In this document: in pieces, positions 15,462 through 24,250 of the stretch
Position numbering within the stretch: the first letter of the stretch is position 1
How the letters are laid out: each line of letters begins with the position of its first letter
Origin: Bacillus sp. FJAT-26390
Lineage (GTDB): Bacteria; Bacillota; Bacilli; Paenibacillales; Paenibacillaceae
Assembly: GCF_001682865.1 (NCBI RefSeq)
Contig: NZ_MAQX01000001.1
Span: 1,431,290 to 1,495,289, forward strand
Direction: 5' to 3'
DNA: 64,000 nucleotides
Made by a program: the position numbers and the translations under genes
The notes under the pieces: model-generated
Seen by the model: the letters and a program-made list of their open reading frames with translations, nothing else
Told to the model about the DNA's origin: nothing
Database searches by the model: none

Positions 15462-16678
15462 ATCGATCTAAGTCCCTGATTAGAAAACTTCTTGTCGTCA
15501 TCGTACTCCTGCTCTTTGCTAGCCTTATATCTGCTTGCTGGAGCAGGCATGAGCTAAACGAGCTGAGCATCGTCGTAGGGCTTGCCATCGATAAGAAAGG
15601 CGACCGATACAACGTAACCGTACAGATCGTCAATCCGAGTCAGGTTAGCAATAAGAAAGCGGGTTCAAGCAGCTTCAGTCCCGTCGTTTCTTATGAAGCA
15701 ACAGGCGTTTCCGTACCGGATGCCCTGAGCAGAATGACGGTTAAAGCAGCTCGGCAGCTGTATTACCCGCATCTACGTATATTGATTATTGGCGAGGATG
15801 TCGCGCGCAGCGGAATCAGCAAGCCGCTCGATTTTATCGCAAGAAACCGTGAGATGAGAACCGACTTTTTTCTCATTGTGGCTAAAGGAACGACCGCGGG
15901 AAAAATTTTGAACATGTACAGCCCTATAGATCCGATTCCTGCGAACAATTTATATACCAAGCTGGAAACCTCAGACAGACTTTGGGCAGCGACCGGGAAA
16001 ATCACATTGGACAAGCTTATTCAAGATTTATCCCAGCAGGGCAAAGGGCCGACATTGACCGCTATCGAAATTGAAGGCAACCCTTCAAAAGGAGATAAAA
16101 TTACGAATGCTGAATATGTTGACCCCGAGGTCATTCTCAAATATTCCGGGATGGTCGCTTTCAAACTGGACCGCATGGCTGGCTGGCTGAATGAAAATGA
16201 CTCGAAGGCTCTCAATTATATTCAAAATAGCATTATCAAAACTAGCGGCATAATTGCTTGTCCAGAGTCTAAAGGAAACATCAGTCTTCAAATCGTCCAT
16301 TCTCATGCTAATATTCGTGTAAATACGAAGAGCGGAGCTCCGGAATTCGAAGTCATTCTCAAAACGGAGCAGGACATCACGGACATTAGCTGCGAGCTCG
16401 ACATTACACAGCCAGAAACCTTTGCGAAATTAAACAAACTCGCTGACAAGAAGCTGGAAGAAATAATCAATCGCACTCTGCATAAATTTCAAAAGCAAGT
16501 CAAAGTAGATATATTTGGATTTGGTTCAGCTCTTCACCGTTCCGATCCGAAAATGTGGCATGGCATTAAGGATTGGGATAAAACCTTCGAGAACGTGAAA
16601 ATCACTGTCCATTCCCACTGCACCATTCGGCGAATTGGCACTACGGTACAGTCTGTCAGAAGCACGATTAAAAAGTAG
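15458..16678 (+). CDS. Spore germinant receptor subunit C (GerC lipoprotein)
   Basis: C-subunit lipoprotein of the germinant receptor, 406 aa. The signal peptide ends with the lipobox LISAC (Cys27). Next come the GerC hallmarks WSRHELNELSIVVGLAIDKKGDRYNVTVQIVNPSQV and domain 3 near the C-terminus (FGFGSALHRSDPKMWHGIKDWD...). It overlaps the GerA gene by 4 bases. The lipid-anchored protein sits on the outer face of the spore inner membrane and completes the A-B-C complex. Confidence 0.92.
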   Translation: MNRSKSLIRKLLVVIVLLLFASLISACWSRHELNELSIVVGLAIDKKGDRYNVTVQIVNPSQVSNKKAGSSSFSPVVSYEATGVSVPDALSRMTVKAARQLYYPHLRILIIGEDVARSGISKPLDFIARNREMRTDFFLIVAKGTTAGKILNMYSPIDPIPANNLYTKLETSDRLWAATGKITLDKLIQDLSQQGKGPTLTAIEIEGNPSKGDKITNAEYVDPEVILKYSGMVAFKLDRMAGWLNENDSKALNYIQNSIIKTSGIIACPESKGNISLQIVHSHANIRVNTKSGAPEFEVILKTEQDITDISCELDITQPETFAKLNKLADKKLEEIINRTLHKFQKQVKVDIFGFGSALHRSDPKMWHGIKDWDKTFENVKITVHSHCTIRRIGTTVQSVRSTIKK

Positions 16679-16690
16679 GTGGCGGCAACG

Positions 16691-16924
16691 ATGTGGTTAT
16701 GGTTAGGCGTAATTGGAGCATGGGCGTGGGTTTTCATTGTTGAAATCCCCCCCCTCTTCGGCAAACGCAGAATGAAGGAGCTCATGCTGATCATTCTAAT
16801 TATGATTTTAGCAACCTCTGGCAGTCTGGTTTTCATGTATATGAACGTACCGCCTAACCCTGTGGAATGGATAGCAAAAATAATATCACCTTATGCTCGT
16901 GCACTTTACTCGTTGATGTCCTGA
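16691..16924 (+). CDS. Small two-helix membrane protein in ger operon (GerKD/D-subunit-like)
   Basis: A 77-aa protein with two hydrophobic helices (about 2-18 and 30-50) joined by a basic loop (GKRRMKE) and a short polar tail. It lies between gerC and gerB in the same operon, 12 bases after gerC and 13 before gerB. Small two-helix 'D-subunit' proteins encoded in or beside gerA-type operons are known in Bacillus (for example GerKD) and modulate germinant receptor function. Homology is inferred from size, topology and place. The ATG at 16691 is preferred because AGGTGG lies 8 bases upstream; a GTG at 16679 also exists. Confidence 0.7.
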   Translation: MWLWLGVIGAWAWVFIVEIPPLFGKRRMKELMLIILIMILATSGSLVFMYMNVPPNPVEWIAKIISPYARALYSLMS

Positions 16925-16937
16925 AAGGAACAGACCG

Positions 16938-18065
16938 ATGATGAAACAAGATACGTTAAGCGTTCGCACGTTCACCATATTAGTTATTTTTTTCATGATT
17001 GGCACCTCTATCCTCATCACTCCTGCGGGACTTGCTTTGGTAGCCAAACAGGATGCTTGGCTCGCTGCCATTGTTGGGGTCGGCCTAAACCTTTTAACCG
17101 TGCTCATCTATGTCGTAATCGGCAAACGATATGGGGACAAAACAATCATCGAGATGTGTCAGCTTGCTTTTGGAAAATGGGTTGGTAATGTAATAGGGTT
17201 ATGTTTTATCGCTTTTTTCTATTTGCTCGCTTCCCTTATGATTGGTGATCTCGGTTTTTTTCTTACGACACAAACGTTGCCTGAAACGCCGATCGAAATT
17301 ATCCAAATTATTTTCGTCATTATCGTAATCATCGGCGTTCGAGCTGGGATGATCGTGTATTCCCGTGCGTCGCAAATTTTTTTTCCGATACTGTTTTGCA
17401 TGCTCTGCCTGCTCATATTGCCAATCTTTCCTCAAGTAGAAATCATAGATTTTGAACCGATGCTGGAGTATGGCTTTAAGCCGATTGTAAAAGCAGGCTT
17501 TACGTTTTCCGGCTTTCAGGAAATCATCGTACTCTCCATGCTCTACCCTTATGTAACGAAATCAGCAACAAAAGGACACGGCTTTGTATGGGGAACCGTG
17601 ATTGGCGGAATGGTCCTGATCATCATTACCGCAGGATGTATAGGCGTAATGGGAGCAGCTGTCACAGGCAATCAATTATTCCCTGCATACGTCCTAGCTA
17701 AAAATATTAATATCGGCCATTTTCTCGAGCGTATCGAAGGGATCATGATGTTTATTTGGATATTGTCCATCGTGATGAAGATTGTGATGACGTTTGACGC
17801 ATCGTTGATCGGAATATGCCAAATATTCAAGCTGAAGGACCCGAAGCCGTACACCATTCCCCTTGGATTTGGCTTGATAGCTCTTGCTCTGCTATGTTAC
17901 CAAAACACAATTTCCATCAATAATTTCCTTACGAAAAACTGGACGCCGTTTGCTTCGATTTTTACGATAGTCTTGCCCCTTTTAATTCTAGGTATTCTAA
18001 TGTTTCGCGGGTCGGTAAAAAGGGATAGCCAACAAACAGATGCTCCTGAAAATGAGCAAGCCTAA
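16938..18065 (+). CDS. Spore germinant receptor subunit B (GerB permease family)
   Basis: B-subunit of the germinant receptor, an APC-superfamily-like membrane protein of 375 aa with ten predicted helices. The start VRTFTILVIFFMIGTSILITPAGLALVAKQDAWLAAIVG is the GerB/spore-permease pattern, and GFSGFQEIIVLSMLYPYV lies in the middle. It probably carries the germinant-binding pocket. It is the last gene of the A-C-D-B operon; I see no strong terminator within the following 60 bases. Confidence 0.92.
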   Translation: MMKQDTLSVRTFTILVIFFMIGTSILITPAGLALVAKQDAWLAAIVGVGLNLLTVLIYVVIGKRYGDKTIIEMCQLAFGKWVGNVIGLCFIAFFYLLASLMIGDLGFFLTTQTLPETPIEIIQIIFVIIVIIGVRAGMIVYSRASQIFFPILFCMLCLLILPIFPQVEIIDFEPMLEYGFKPIVKAGFTFSGFQEIIVLSMLYPYVTKSATKGHGFVWGTVIGGMVLIIITAGCIGVMGAAVTGNQLFPAYVLAKNINIGHFLERIEGIMMFIWILSIVMKIVMTFDASLIGICQIFKLKDPKPYTIPLGFGLIALALLCYQNTISINNFLTKNWTPFASIFTIVLPLLILGILMFRGSVKRDSQQTDAPENEQA

Positions 18066-18125
18066 TGCTTTTCCATTATTGAAATGCTATATTGGAAATA
18101 TTCAACGAGGAAAGGGTGATTTGCC

Positions 18126-18206
18126 ATGTTATGCATTTCCATCGAATACATCGCAATTACAAATTTGAAATATAAAACAACTAACCAAAAGGATGGTCCT
18201 TATTGA
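18126..18206 (+). CDS. 26-codon upstream ORF overlapping the RtcB start
   Basis: ATG at 18126, preceded by GAGGAAAGGG at 6-15 bases, opens a frame of 26 codons ending in TGA at 18204-18206. That stop overlaps the TTG start of the RtcB gene (TTGA). The peptide (MLCISIEYIAITNLKYK...) has no recognised domain. The good ribosome binding site and the exact stop-start overlap suggest translational coupling or a leader peptide. It could be chance. Confidence 0.45.
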   Translation: MLCISIEYIAITNLKYKTTNQKDGPY

Positions 18207-19693
18207 ACATTAACAACAGCAACGAAATTCCAGTCCGTTTTTTTATAAACGATAATATTAAAGTAGAAAAAAATGCCATAGAAGAGCTTGACCAGCTGCT
18301 GACCGTGAATGAATCAGTAGCGACGTTAAAACATTATGCTCCCGGTTATTTTTCGAACGAAAATGCTAAAGTTGAAGAGGTTGCCATTACTCCGGATTTT
18401 CATAAGGGAAGCGGAATCCCGATCGGGACTACGATTTTCACCAAAGGGTTCGTCATCCCCCAAGCCGTAGGCAACGACATTAACTGTGGGATGCGGCTTT
18501 ATACCACCTCATTAAAGGAAGATGATATTCGGTCGAATAGTAAAAAAATAGAAGCCGATATCCGCCATATTTTCTTTGAAGGCGGTCGTAGCATCCCCAT
18601 GACAAAAGTTCAGCGTGAAGCAATCCTCAAAGAAGGCTTAATGGGCATTCTGGAGTCGCAGAAAACGATGAACCGCAGCGGTTTGTGGGCGTTTTATGAT
18701 GCTAGGCAGCAAGAGGAAGACCTGTCCAAGGTAAACCGTTTAGGCTCATTCATTACTGACAAAGTGGACGGTCTAGATAGCTTTTTGGGCAGCAGTGAAG
18801 TCTCCTATGATAGTCAGATTGGCTCAATCGGCGGCGGGAATCATTTTGTCGAGATTCAGAAGGTCGTTCATATACGTAACCATGCGATAGCAAAAGAATG
18901 GAATATCAAAAAGGGCCAGGTTGTCGTGATGATCCATACGGGCTCTGTATCGATCGGACACCATGCCGGGCTTAACATCAAAGAGATGCTAAAAGAAATT
19001 TATCCCGCATCATTAAAGCATCCAAAGAACGGAATCTACGTACTGCCTCATTCTGAACAGCATGCTTCACAATGGAATCGTTATTGGAACCTGCTTCACA
19101 ACGCAGCAAATTTTGCCTTTGCGAACCGGTTGTTTTTAGGACTCATGCTTCAAAAATCGTTAGCGCTAAGCATAAAGGATTTTGAGTATAAGCTATTATA
19201 CGATGCTCCGCATAATTTCGTTTGGGAAGAAAATGTTGACGGCAGCGCAGGCTTTATCCACCGCAAAGGTTCTTGCACAGCAAGGTCTGCAGAACAAATG
19301 ATGAACACTCCTTTCCAATTTACTGGAGAACCTGTCTTCATCCCTGGCTCCATGGGGGCAAAAAGCTATATTCTAGCTGGCCTTGGCAATCGGGATAGCT
19401 TGTACAGCGCAAGCCATGGCGCAGGCAGAAATCTTTCTCGAGGAGAGTCTGTAAAGGTTGACGATGCTTTGTTCCGCGATTTTATTGCAAGGTTTAATAT
19501 TGTAACACCTATTGATCCGAATCGAAATGATATTAAAGCCAGACAAGATATTCTCAAGAAGTGGGAAGAAGAATTAAAGAAAGAAGCTCCCTATGCGTAC
19601 AAGAATATCAACGACATTATTGAATCGCACGAACAGTTCGGTATGGCGCAAGTCGTTGCTGAAGTTGAGCCCATTTTAACAATAAAAGGGTAA
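18203..19693 (+). CDS. RtcB-family RNA ligase
   Basis: GTP/Mn2+-dependent RNA ligase family protein of 496 aa. Metal and nucleotide motifs of RtcB are present in order: PDFHKGSGIPIG, VGNDINCGMRL (metal Asp and Cys), GGGNHFVEIQ, HTGSVSIGHHAG, RKGSC, PGSMGAKSYIL, and SHGAGRNLSR with the His that is guanylylated. RtcB joins 2',3'-cyclic phosphate or 3'-phosphate ends to 5'-OH ends in RNA repair. No archease or rtcA/rtcR partner is nearby. The start is TTG with AAAGGATGG upstream. Some motif variants (NDINC instead of the common VDIGC) point to a distinct subfamily. A hairpin separates it from the convergent peptidase gene. Confidence 0.88.
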   Translation: MNINNSNEIPVRFFINDNIKVEKNAIEELDQLLTVNESVATLKHYAPGYFSNENAKVEEVAITPDFHKGSGIPIGTTIFTKGFVIPQAVGNDINCGMRLYTTSLKEDDIRSNSKKIEADIRHIFFEGGRSIPMTKVQREAILKEGLMGILESQKTMNRSGLWAFYDARQQEEDLSKVNRLGSFITDKVDGLDSFLGSSEVSYDSQIGSIGGGNHFVEIQKVVHIRNHAIAKEWNIKKGQVVVMIHTGSVSIGHHAGLNIKEMLKEIYPASLKHPKNGIYVLPHSEQHASQWNRYWNLLHNAANFAFANRLFLGLMLQKSLALSIKDFEYKLLYDAPHNFVWEENVDGSAGFIHRKGSCTARSAEQMMNTPFQFTGEPVFIPGSMGAKSYILAGLGNRDSLYSASHGAGRNLSRGESVKVDDALFRDFIARFNIVTPIDPNRNDIKARQDILKKWEEELKKEAPYAYKNINDIIESHEQFGMAQVVAEVEPILTIKG

Positions 19694-19706
19694 CCCCAAA
19701 ATGCTA

Positions 19707-19740
19707 GAAGAGGCCCATGCATAAATGCATGGGCCTCTTC
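19707..19740. terminator. 16-bp perfect stem between convergent genes
   Basis: GAAGAGGCCCATGCAT pairs with ATGCATGGGCCTCTTC. T-tracts are lacking on both sides, but position between rtcB and the M28 gene argues for a bidirectional terminator. Confidence 0.6.
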
Positions 19741-19747
19741 GGATGTA

Positions 19748-21409
19748 TTAATGGGTTTGCGCGTGTGGTAAACTGCGCCCCTTACAAATAACAGGGAAAA
19801 TGAGTGTAAACGCAAGAGCGATAACAGTAAGCAAAGCTCCTGCTAGTTGAAGGGTCATTAAGACATAGATCAAGTAACAGACTGGAGCAAACAGAAGCAG
19901 GCCCGGCATCGCAAAAAATACTGCCCCCCACTTCCCTGCGTCCCCTTTTTGACGAATAGAAAGATTTAACCCAACAAGGCTGGCTAGAAGCGGCCATAAA
20001 ATGAGATAGCTGCCGCCGGGTAAATAAATCGCCATAACTATGCTAAGTACCGTCCATAACAGAAGCGTGCCTGCCCACACATTTTCCATCCGAATCTTCC
20101 TAGAAATCAAGCGCACCAAAAGGAAGACAATCGACACCGCAGCCACAATGTATCCAATTAAAAAATATAAACTCACTTGAGGGTCAAGTAAAATGACCTT
20201 AAGCTGCTCATTGGATACAAGCGAGGTTAATCCGCTCCATGACAGCGTTACTAACCCAAAAACGACTATTAAACTAATAAGCGTAATCATAAATCCTCCA
20301 GCCAGCCCTTTGACGCTTATCTTCTTCTGGCGAATGCCATGCGCTATAGTGAGGATAAAAAACAACGTGCCAACGATCATCAACCATATACTCCATGATT
20401 GTGGATAGCTGACCATATGACTGCCATATAGGTTAAAATAAATCAGGTCCTCTTGCTTTACTTGCTTGAGGTCAAGCTGTCCGAAGTGCCTGGACAAACT
20501 TAACATGTACTCTCCATGATGCTGCAAGCTTGAAGGATCGAGATTCTCCGGAGTGTCTATGGGTTGATGATAGGCGTTTAACCCCATGCCGAATGCAAAA
20601 TTCAATCCAGGCAGATCTCCCTGCTTGAACACCGTTAGATCCGTGTCATTAGGCATCCTTTTGTATAGGCTATAAATGATGGAATACGCGATAGGATCAG
20701 GAGCGGCTTTGATGAACTCTTTGATTAACCATCCATTTTGGTCACTTGTCTCAAACATAAAGGAAGGCCCTTTATTGCCACGCGCTTCAAAATTAAGCAC
20801 AACCCCAACATCCTTGGCGAATGGATGCTCATTTATAAACGCTTTAGCGCCATTAAGTCCCGTTTCTTCGCCGTCGGTCATGAGTAAAATAAGATCATTT
20901 TTCAAAGGACCCGATACCTGCAGCGCACGGATCGTTTCCAGCATTGCAGCAATCCCCGCTCCATCGTCCCCAGCACCAGGGGCAGTTGGTACGCTGTCGT
21001 AGTGTGCGGTTATCATAACAGCTTTGCTGTTATCCGTCCCCGGGATGCGCGTAACTATATTTTCAATCTCGCCTGCTTGCGGTGAAGAATCTGTTGCTTT
21101 TTGTATTTCTGGTGTTAAGCCGAGACCTTCAAGTTCGTTGACAAGATAATCTTGAACAGCTTGATGAGCTTGGCTTCCGATTGGATGGGGCATTTTCGCA
21201 ATGATCTCAAGCTTCGTCATGGCCCTCCCAGAAGAGAACTGATCCGGCGGGGCATCCGACTTGACGCTTCGGGGTGCTTGTATTTGCAGTAAACCGATCA
21301 GAATCGGAACTATGATCAGCAAGCATACGACAATCCCCTTTACCCATTTAGGCGGAGCTTCATGCTTCGTTTTCAGTAAAAACTCAGGATGATTCGTTTT
21401 GATACCCAC
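19748..21409 (-). CDS. M28-family zinc peptidase with C-terminal membrane helices
   Basis: Membrane-bound aminopeptidase-like protein of 553 aa. One N-terminal helix (about 23-43) anchors an extracytoplasmic M28 domain (about 60-330). Its di-zinc ligands are visible: AHYDS (His136), GAGDDGAG (Asp148), DGEETG (Glu181/182), NFEARG, and a His in AYHQPIDTPENL. The C-terminal 200 residues form about seven hydrophobic helices, as in the Fxna/ERMP1-like layout. It probably removes N-terminal residues from peptides outside the membrane. It is monocistronic. Confidence 0.85.
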   Translation of the reverse strand: MGIKTNHPEFLLKTKHEAPPKWVKGIVVCLLIIVPILIGLLQIQAPRSVKSDAPPDQFSSGRAMTKLEIIAKMPHPIGSQAHQAVQDYLVNELEGLGLTPEIQKATDSSPQAGEIENIVTRIPGTDNSKAVMITAHYDSVPTAPGAGDDGAGIAAMLETIRALQVSGPLKNDLILLMTDGEETGLNGAKAFINEHPFAKDVGVVLNFEARGNKGPSFMFETSDQNGWLIKEFIKAAPDPIAYSIIYSLYKRMPNDTDLTVFKQGDLPGLNFAFGMGLNAYHQPIDTPENLDPSSLQHHGEYMLSLSRHFGQLDLKQVKQEDLIYFNLYGSHMVSYPQSWSIWLMIVGTLFFILTIAHGIRQKKISVKGLAGGFMITLISLIVVFGLVTLSWSGLTSLVSNEQLKVILLDPQVSLYFLIGYIVAAVSIVFLLVRLISRKIRMENVWAGTLLLWTVLSIVMAIYLPGGSYLILWPLLASLVGLNLSIRQKGDAGKWGAVFFAMPGLLLFAPVCYLIYVLMTLQLAGALLTVIALAFTLIFPVICKGRSLPHAQTH

Positions 21410-21568
21410 TCACTCCTTCTCGGCTTGCTTAGCCATTATTTTATTTACAATGTTAGGTTAAGCATAGCAGAATAATCCAATTTAGAAGTAAGGACTAAAG
21501 ACTGGACTTTCACCTAGACTTTAGTCGATGTTGGTTTCAGTTAATGGCTTCAACTTCCTGATATATAG

Positions 21569-21592
21569 AAAAAACCACCTCAAGGGTAGTTT
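21569..21592 (-). terminator. Terminator of the DUF523 gene
   Basis: AAACCACC pairs with GGTAGTTT (one mismatch). On the minus strand a T6 run follows. Confidence 0.6.
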
Positions 21593-21620
21593 CCGTAATT
21601 TATTTGTAAAATAAAGAAGA

Positions 21621-22139
21621 TTATTGCAGGGAGTATGTCGTCTCTTCTAACACGGAATCAAGATTCTCTTCCGAAACGACTCTCAGTCCATTTCTCCTAA
21701 GCAAAGCAGTCGTTACGCCGTTTCCGACCGCTTTCTGGCCAATAAATTCACCATTATATATCATCGAGCTTCCGCAGGATGGGCTATATTCCTTTAAAAC
21801 AATGATCGTTGCTTGTACTTCTTGCGCTTTCTTCAGTGTCAAATATGCGCCTTTGATGTACATATCGGTAACGTCCGCCCCGGATTTCTCAACTACTTTG
21901 GCTTTCCCATCCAGCACATCTTCTCCATCGCCGCCAATGATTTCAGCAGGCTCCCTAGGCGTGGAGAAACCTCCCAGCAATTCAGGGCACACGGTAATCG
22001 CTTTATTCTGCTGCAGCATTTTTTTTATCCGTTGATCTAAACTATGCGTGCCGTTATATCTTACTTCTAGTCCGGCTAAACAAGAACTTACTAAAATCAA
22101 ACGTTCCACCTCTTCTTCAAATCCAAATGATAAATCCAT
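21621..22139 (-). CDS. DUF523 family protein
   Basis: Cytoplasmic protein of about 172 aa of the DUF523 family, whose function is not established. Conserved elements are the Cys motif LVSSCLAGLEVRYNG, VCPELLGGFSTPREPAEI, and LKEYSPSCGSSMIYNGEF. The three Cys regions suggest a thiol or metal site; related genes are often suggested in 2-thiouracil desulfuration, which is not provable here. The family normally begins at ILVSSC, so this protein has a short N-terminal extension. Three possible starts exist (22139 ATG, 22151 ATG, 22175 GTG), none with a good ribosome binding site. Divergent from bcrC. Confidence 0.8.
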   Translation of the reverse strand: MDLSFGFEEEVERLILVSSCLAGLEVRYNGTHSLDQRIKKMLQQNKAITVCPELLGGFSTPREPAEIIGGDGEDVLDGKAKVVEKSGADVTDMYIKGAYLTLKKAQEVQATIIVLKEYSPSCGSSMIYNGEFIGQKAVGNGVTTALLRRNGLRVVSEENLDSVLEETTYSLQ

Positions 22140-22241
22140 TATAATTTCCATGAAATCATATGTACATGTTTTCACAATCGATTCACGCTAAATTTTCATA
22201 AAGCTATGTTAAAGTTTTGAGAAAAAGAAGAGGTACTTGCT

Positions 22242-22793
22242 ATGAACAATCGTATATTTTATTTCTTTAATCATTTCGCCGGCCGTCATGATTGGTTTGA
22301 CGATTCAGTCGAACTGTTCGCACAGGGAATCGTCTGGTTCATGCTTGCCGTTATGGCCTATCTTTGGCTTACAGGGAAAGAGAGAAATCAGAAACTTGTC
22401 TTCTATTCCTTATTAACTGCTTCTGTCGCGCTCATGCTGGGAATCTTTATGATTTCACCTCTAGTCAACCACTCCAGACCTTTCGTCGATCATCAAATCA
22501 TGCAGCTGATTCCGCATGTGCCGGATGCCTCCTTCCCCAGCGACCATGCGACACTCGCTTTCTCGTTGGCATTCAGCATTTTATTTGTGAAGCGTAAGCT
22601 GGGCATCGTGATGTTGGCGCTGGCTATCCTTACGGGCATCTCGAGAGTATATGTTGGCGTTCATTACCCAGGCGATATATTAGGAGCTGCTGCGCTTTCT
22701 TTCATCATTAGTTATGGAGTCTATAAACGAAGCAGCCGCTTGGAGGTTATCCCCTTATATATGATTAAAATGTATCGAAAGTTAATGAAATAA
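22242..22793 (+). CDS. bcrC: Undecaprenyl-diphosphatase, BcrC-type (PAP2 fold)
   Basis: Membrane phosphatase of 183 aa that recycles undecaprenyl diphosphate to the monophosphate, the lipid carrier of cell-wall synthesis. It contributes to bacitracin tolerance. PAP2 motifs are complete: NHSRPF (about 85-90), PSDHATLAF with the catalytic His, and SRVYVGVHYPGD with the second His. The N-terminal start NNRIFYFFNHFAG is typical of BcrC/YwoA. A bidirectional terminator separates it from the convergent kinase gene. Confidence 0.88.
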   Translation: MNNRIFYFFNHFAGRHDWFDDSVELFAQGIVWFMLAVMAYLWLTGKERNQKLVFYSLLTASVALMLGIFMISPLVNHSRPFVDHQIMQLIPHVPDASFPSDHATLAFSLAFSILFVKRKLGIVMLALAILTGISRVYVGVHYPGDILGAAALSFIISYGVYKRSSRLEVIPLYMIKMYRKLMK

Positions 22794-22794
22794 A

Positions 22795-22842
22795 AAAGAC
22801 GCCTCCTTTCCCACTTGCTAAATGGGGTTTGGAGGCGTCTTT
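22795..22842. terminator. Bidirectional terminator, bcrC / sensor kinase
   Basis: AAAGACGCCTCC at left pairs with GGAGGCGTCTTT at right around a 24-base loop region; A- and T-tracts at both ends fit both directions. It touches the last bases of the kinase frame. Confidence 0.7.
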
Positions 22843-24250
22843 ACGCTTGACCAGCTTCATCTTTGAATATCGGTAAAATGAAAGACACAATCGTTCCTTG
22901 TGCTTCGGAGCTCTTGATTTGAATGGTCCCACAATAAGCTTCAACTAGCCGTTTTGCAATTGAAAGTCCGAGCCCGCTGCCGCCCTGCTTACTGCTCCTT
23001 GCCTCATCGACGCGGTAGAAGCGGTCGAATACACGGGGCAGATGCACCGCCTGAATGCCCAATCCCTTATCCCTTATCTGGATCTGAACGGTTTGGTCAT
23101 CAAGCGCGTCTCCGGCTATCTTTATATCCTTCTTATCACCGGAGTATTTGATTGCATTATCAAGAACAATCATTAAAATCTGTTTCAAATGATATCCTCG
23201 AATAGCCGCAGCCCTATGCTTCAGGGCGTCAATGTCGATTTGGAACACAAATTCCGGGTGAATTACGGCAAAGCCGTCCACTACATGATGCACGATTTTA
23301 TAAATATCAGCTTGTTCCGTGCTTGTCTGCTCGCTAGTTGCCTCAGACGAAGCCAGCAGATCATGAGTGAGATTTTTGAGGCGCGCCAATTCATCCAGAG
23401 AAGCATTCAGTGATTCGGTTAATACAGTCGGGTCGTTCCTCCCCCAACGGGCTATCAGGTTTAGATGGCCCTCAATGATCGCGATAGGTGTTCTGAGCTC
23501 ATGCGAAGCATCCTCCACAAATCGATTCTGTTGTTGGAACACCTCTTCCAGACGATCCATCATATTATTAAAAATAAAACTAAGATTGGACAACTCATCC
23601 TTATTGTCCCAATATTCTACTCTTTCCCCTAGTCCGTTATGTGTAATCTTCTCCATCGTCTCTGATAGCCTAGCGACGGGCTTGACCAATTGTCTGCCAA
23701 GCAGAACACCTGCAAACATACTGAATGCGGCGCCTCCCAAACCTCCGATAGCCATCACTAGCAGCAAAATATGATTCAGTCTTTCGTAGTTTTCCAAATT
23801 TCGGACAATTTCAATTGTGCCTATGAACTCATCTGTCCTGATGGGACTTCTCATGACTAATAAATGATCCTGTTCATGCCACAAGCTTACGAGCGTGTTA
23901 GCATCCACCTTCTCCGGCTTTACCCAGGAGTCGGGCAAATTACCGTTAACCGTAAATAAAGGTGCCCCGTTCTTGTCTAGTATGCGAATAAACTGATCCG
24001 GCTGATTCACTTTATCGAGGAAGTTTTTTCCAGAGGCCACATCCTTTGAGTCGTTATCCGCGTAATAAACGAGAATTTCATCCATGTTTTTTCTGATTCC
24101 ATTCTCTTCTTGAGCAAGAATCCACCGATCCAGAACCAAATATTGAACCGAATTATAGAGGAGAAAAAAAACACACATCCATAAGGCGGACCACAAGGTG
24201 ATCCGCCATTTCATCGGCAGCGTGTTTATTCGAGACATAATCATTTTCAT
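22841..24250 (-). CDS. Sensor histidine kinase (OmpR-type partner)
   Basis: Membrane sensor kinase of 469 aa. A first helix (about 16-38), an extracytoplasmic sensor loop of about 120 residues, a second helix (about 160-185), HAMP (about 185-240), the H-box DASHELRTPIAIIEGH, an N-box (LDNAIKYSG) and G-boxes (DKGLGI, GGSGLGLSIAK). It acts with the response regulator upstream, overlapping it by 4 bases. The signal is unknown; the COG4705 membrane gene at the operon front may report on it. The C-terminus is short and ordinary. Confidence 0.9.
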   Translation of the reverse strand: MKMIMSRINTLPMKWRITLWSALWMCVFFLLYNSVQYLVLDRWILAQEENGIRKNMDEILVYYADNDSKDVASGKNFLDKVNQPDQFIRILDKNGAPLFTVNGNLPDSWVKPEKVDANTLVSLWHEQDHLLVMRSPIRTDEFIGTIEIVRNLENYERLNHILLLVMAIGGLGGAAFSMFAGVLLGRQLVKPVARLSETMEKITHNGLGERVEYWDNKDELSNLSFIFNNMMDRLEEVFQQQNRFVEDASHELRTPIAIIEGHLNLIARWGRNDPTVLTESLNASLDELARLKNLTHDLLASSEATSEQTSTEQADIYKIVHHVVDGFAVIHPEFVFQIDIDALKHRAAAIRGYHLKQILMIVLDNAIKYSGDKKDIKIAGDALDDQTVQIQIRDKGLGIQAVHLPRVFDRFYRVDEARSSKQGGSGLGLSIAKRLVEAYCGTIQIKSSEAQGTIVSFILPIFKDEAGQA

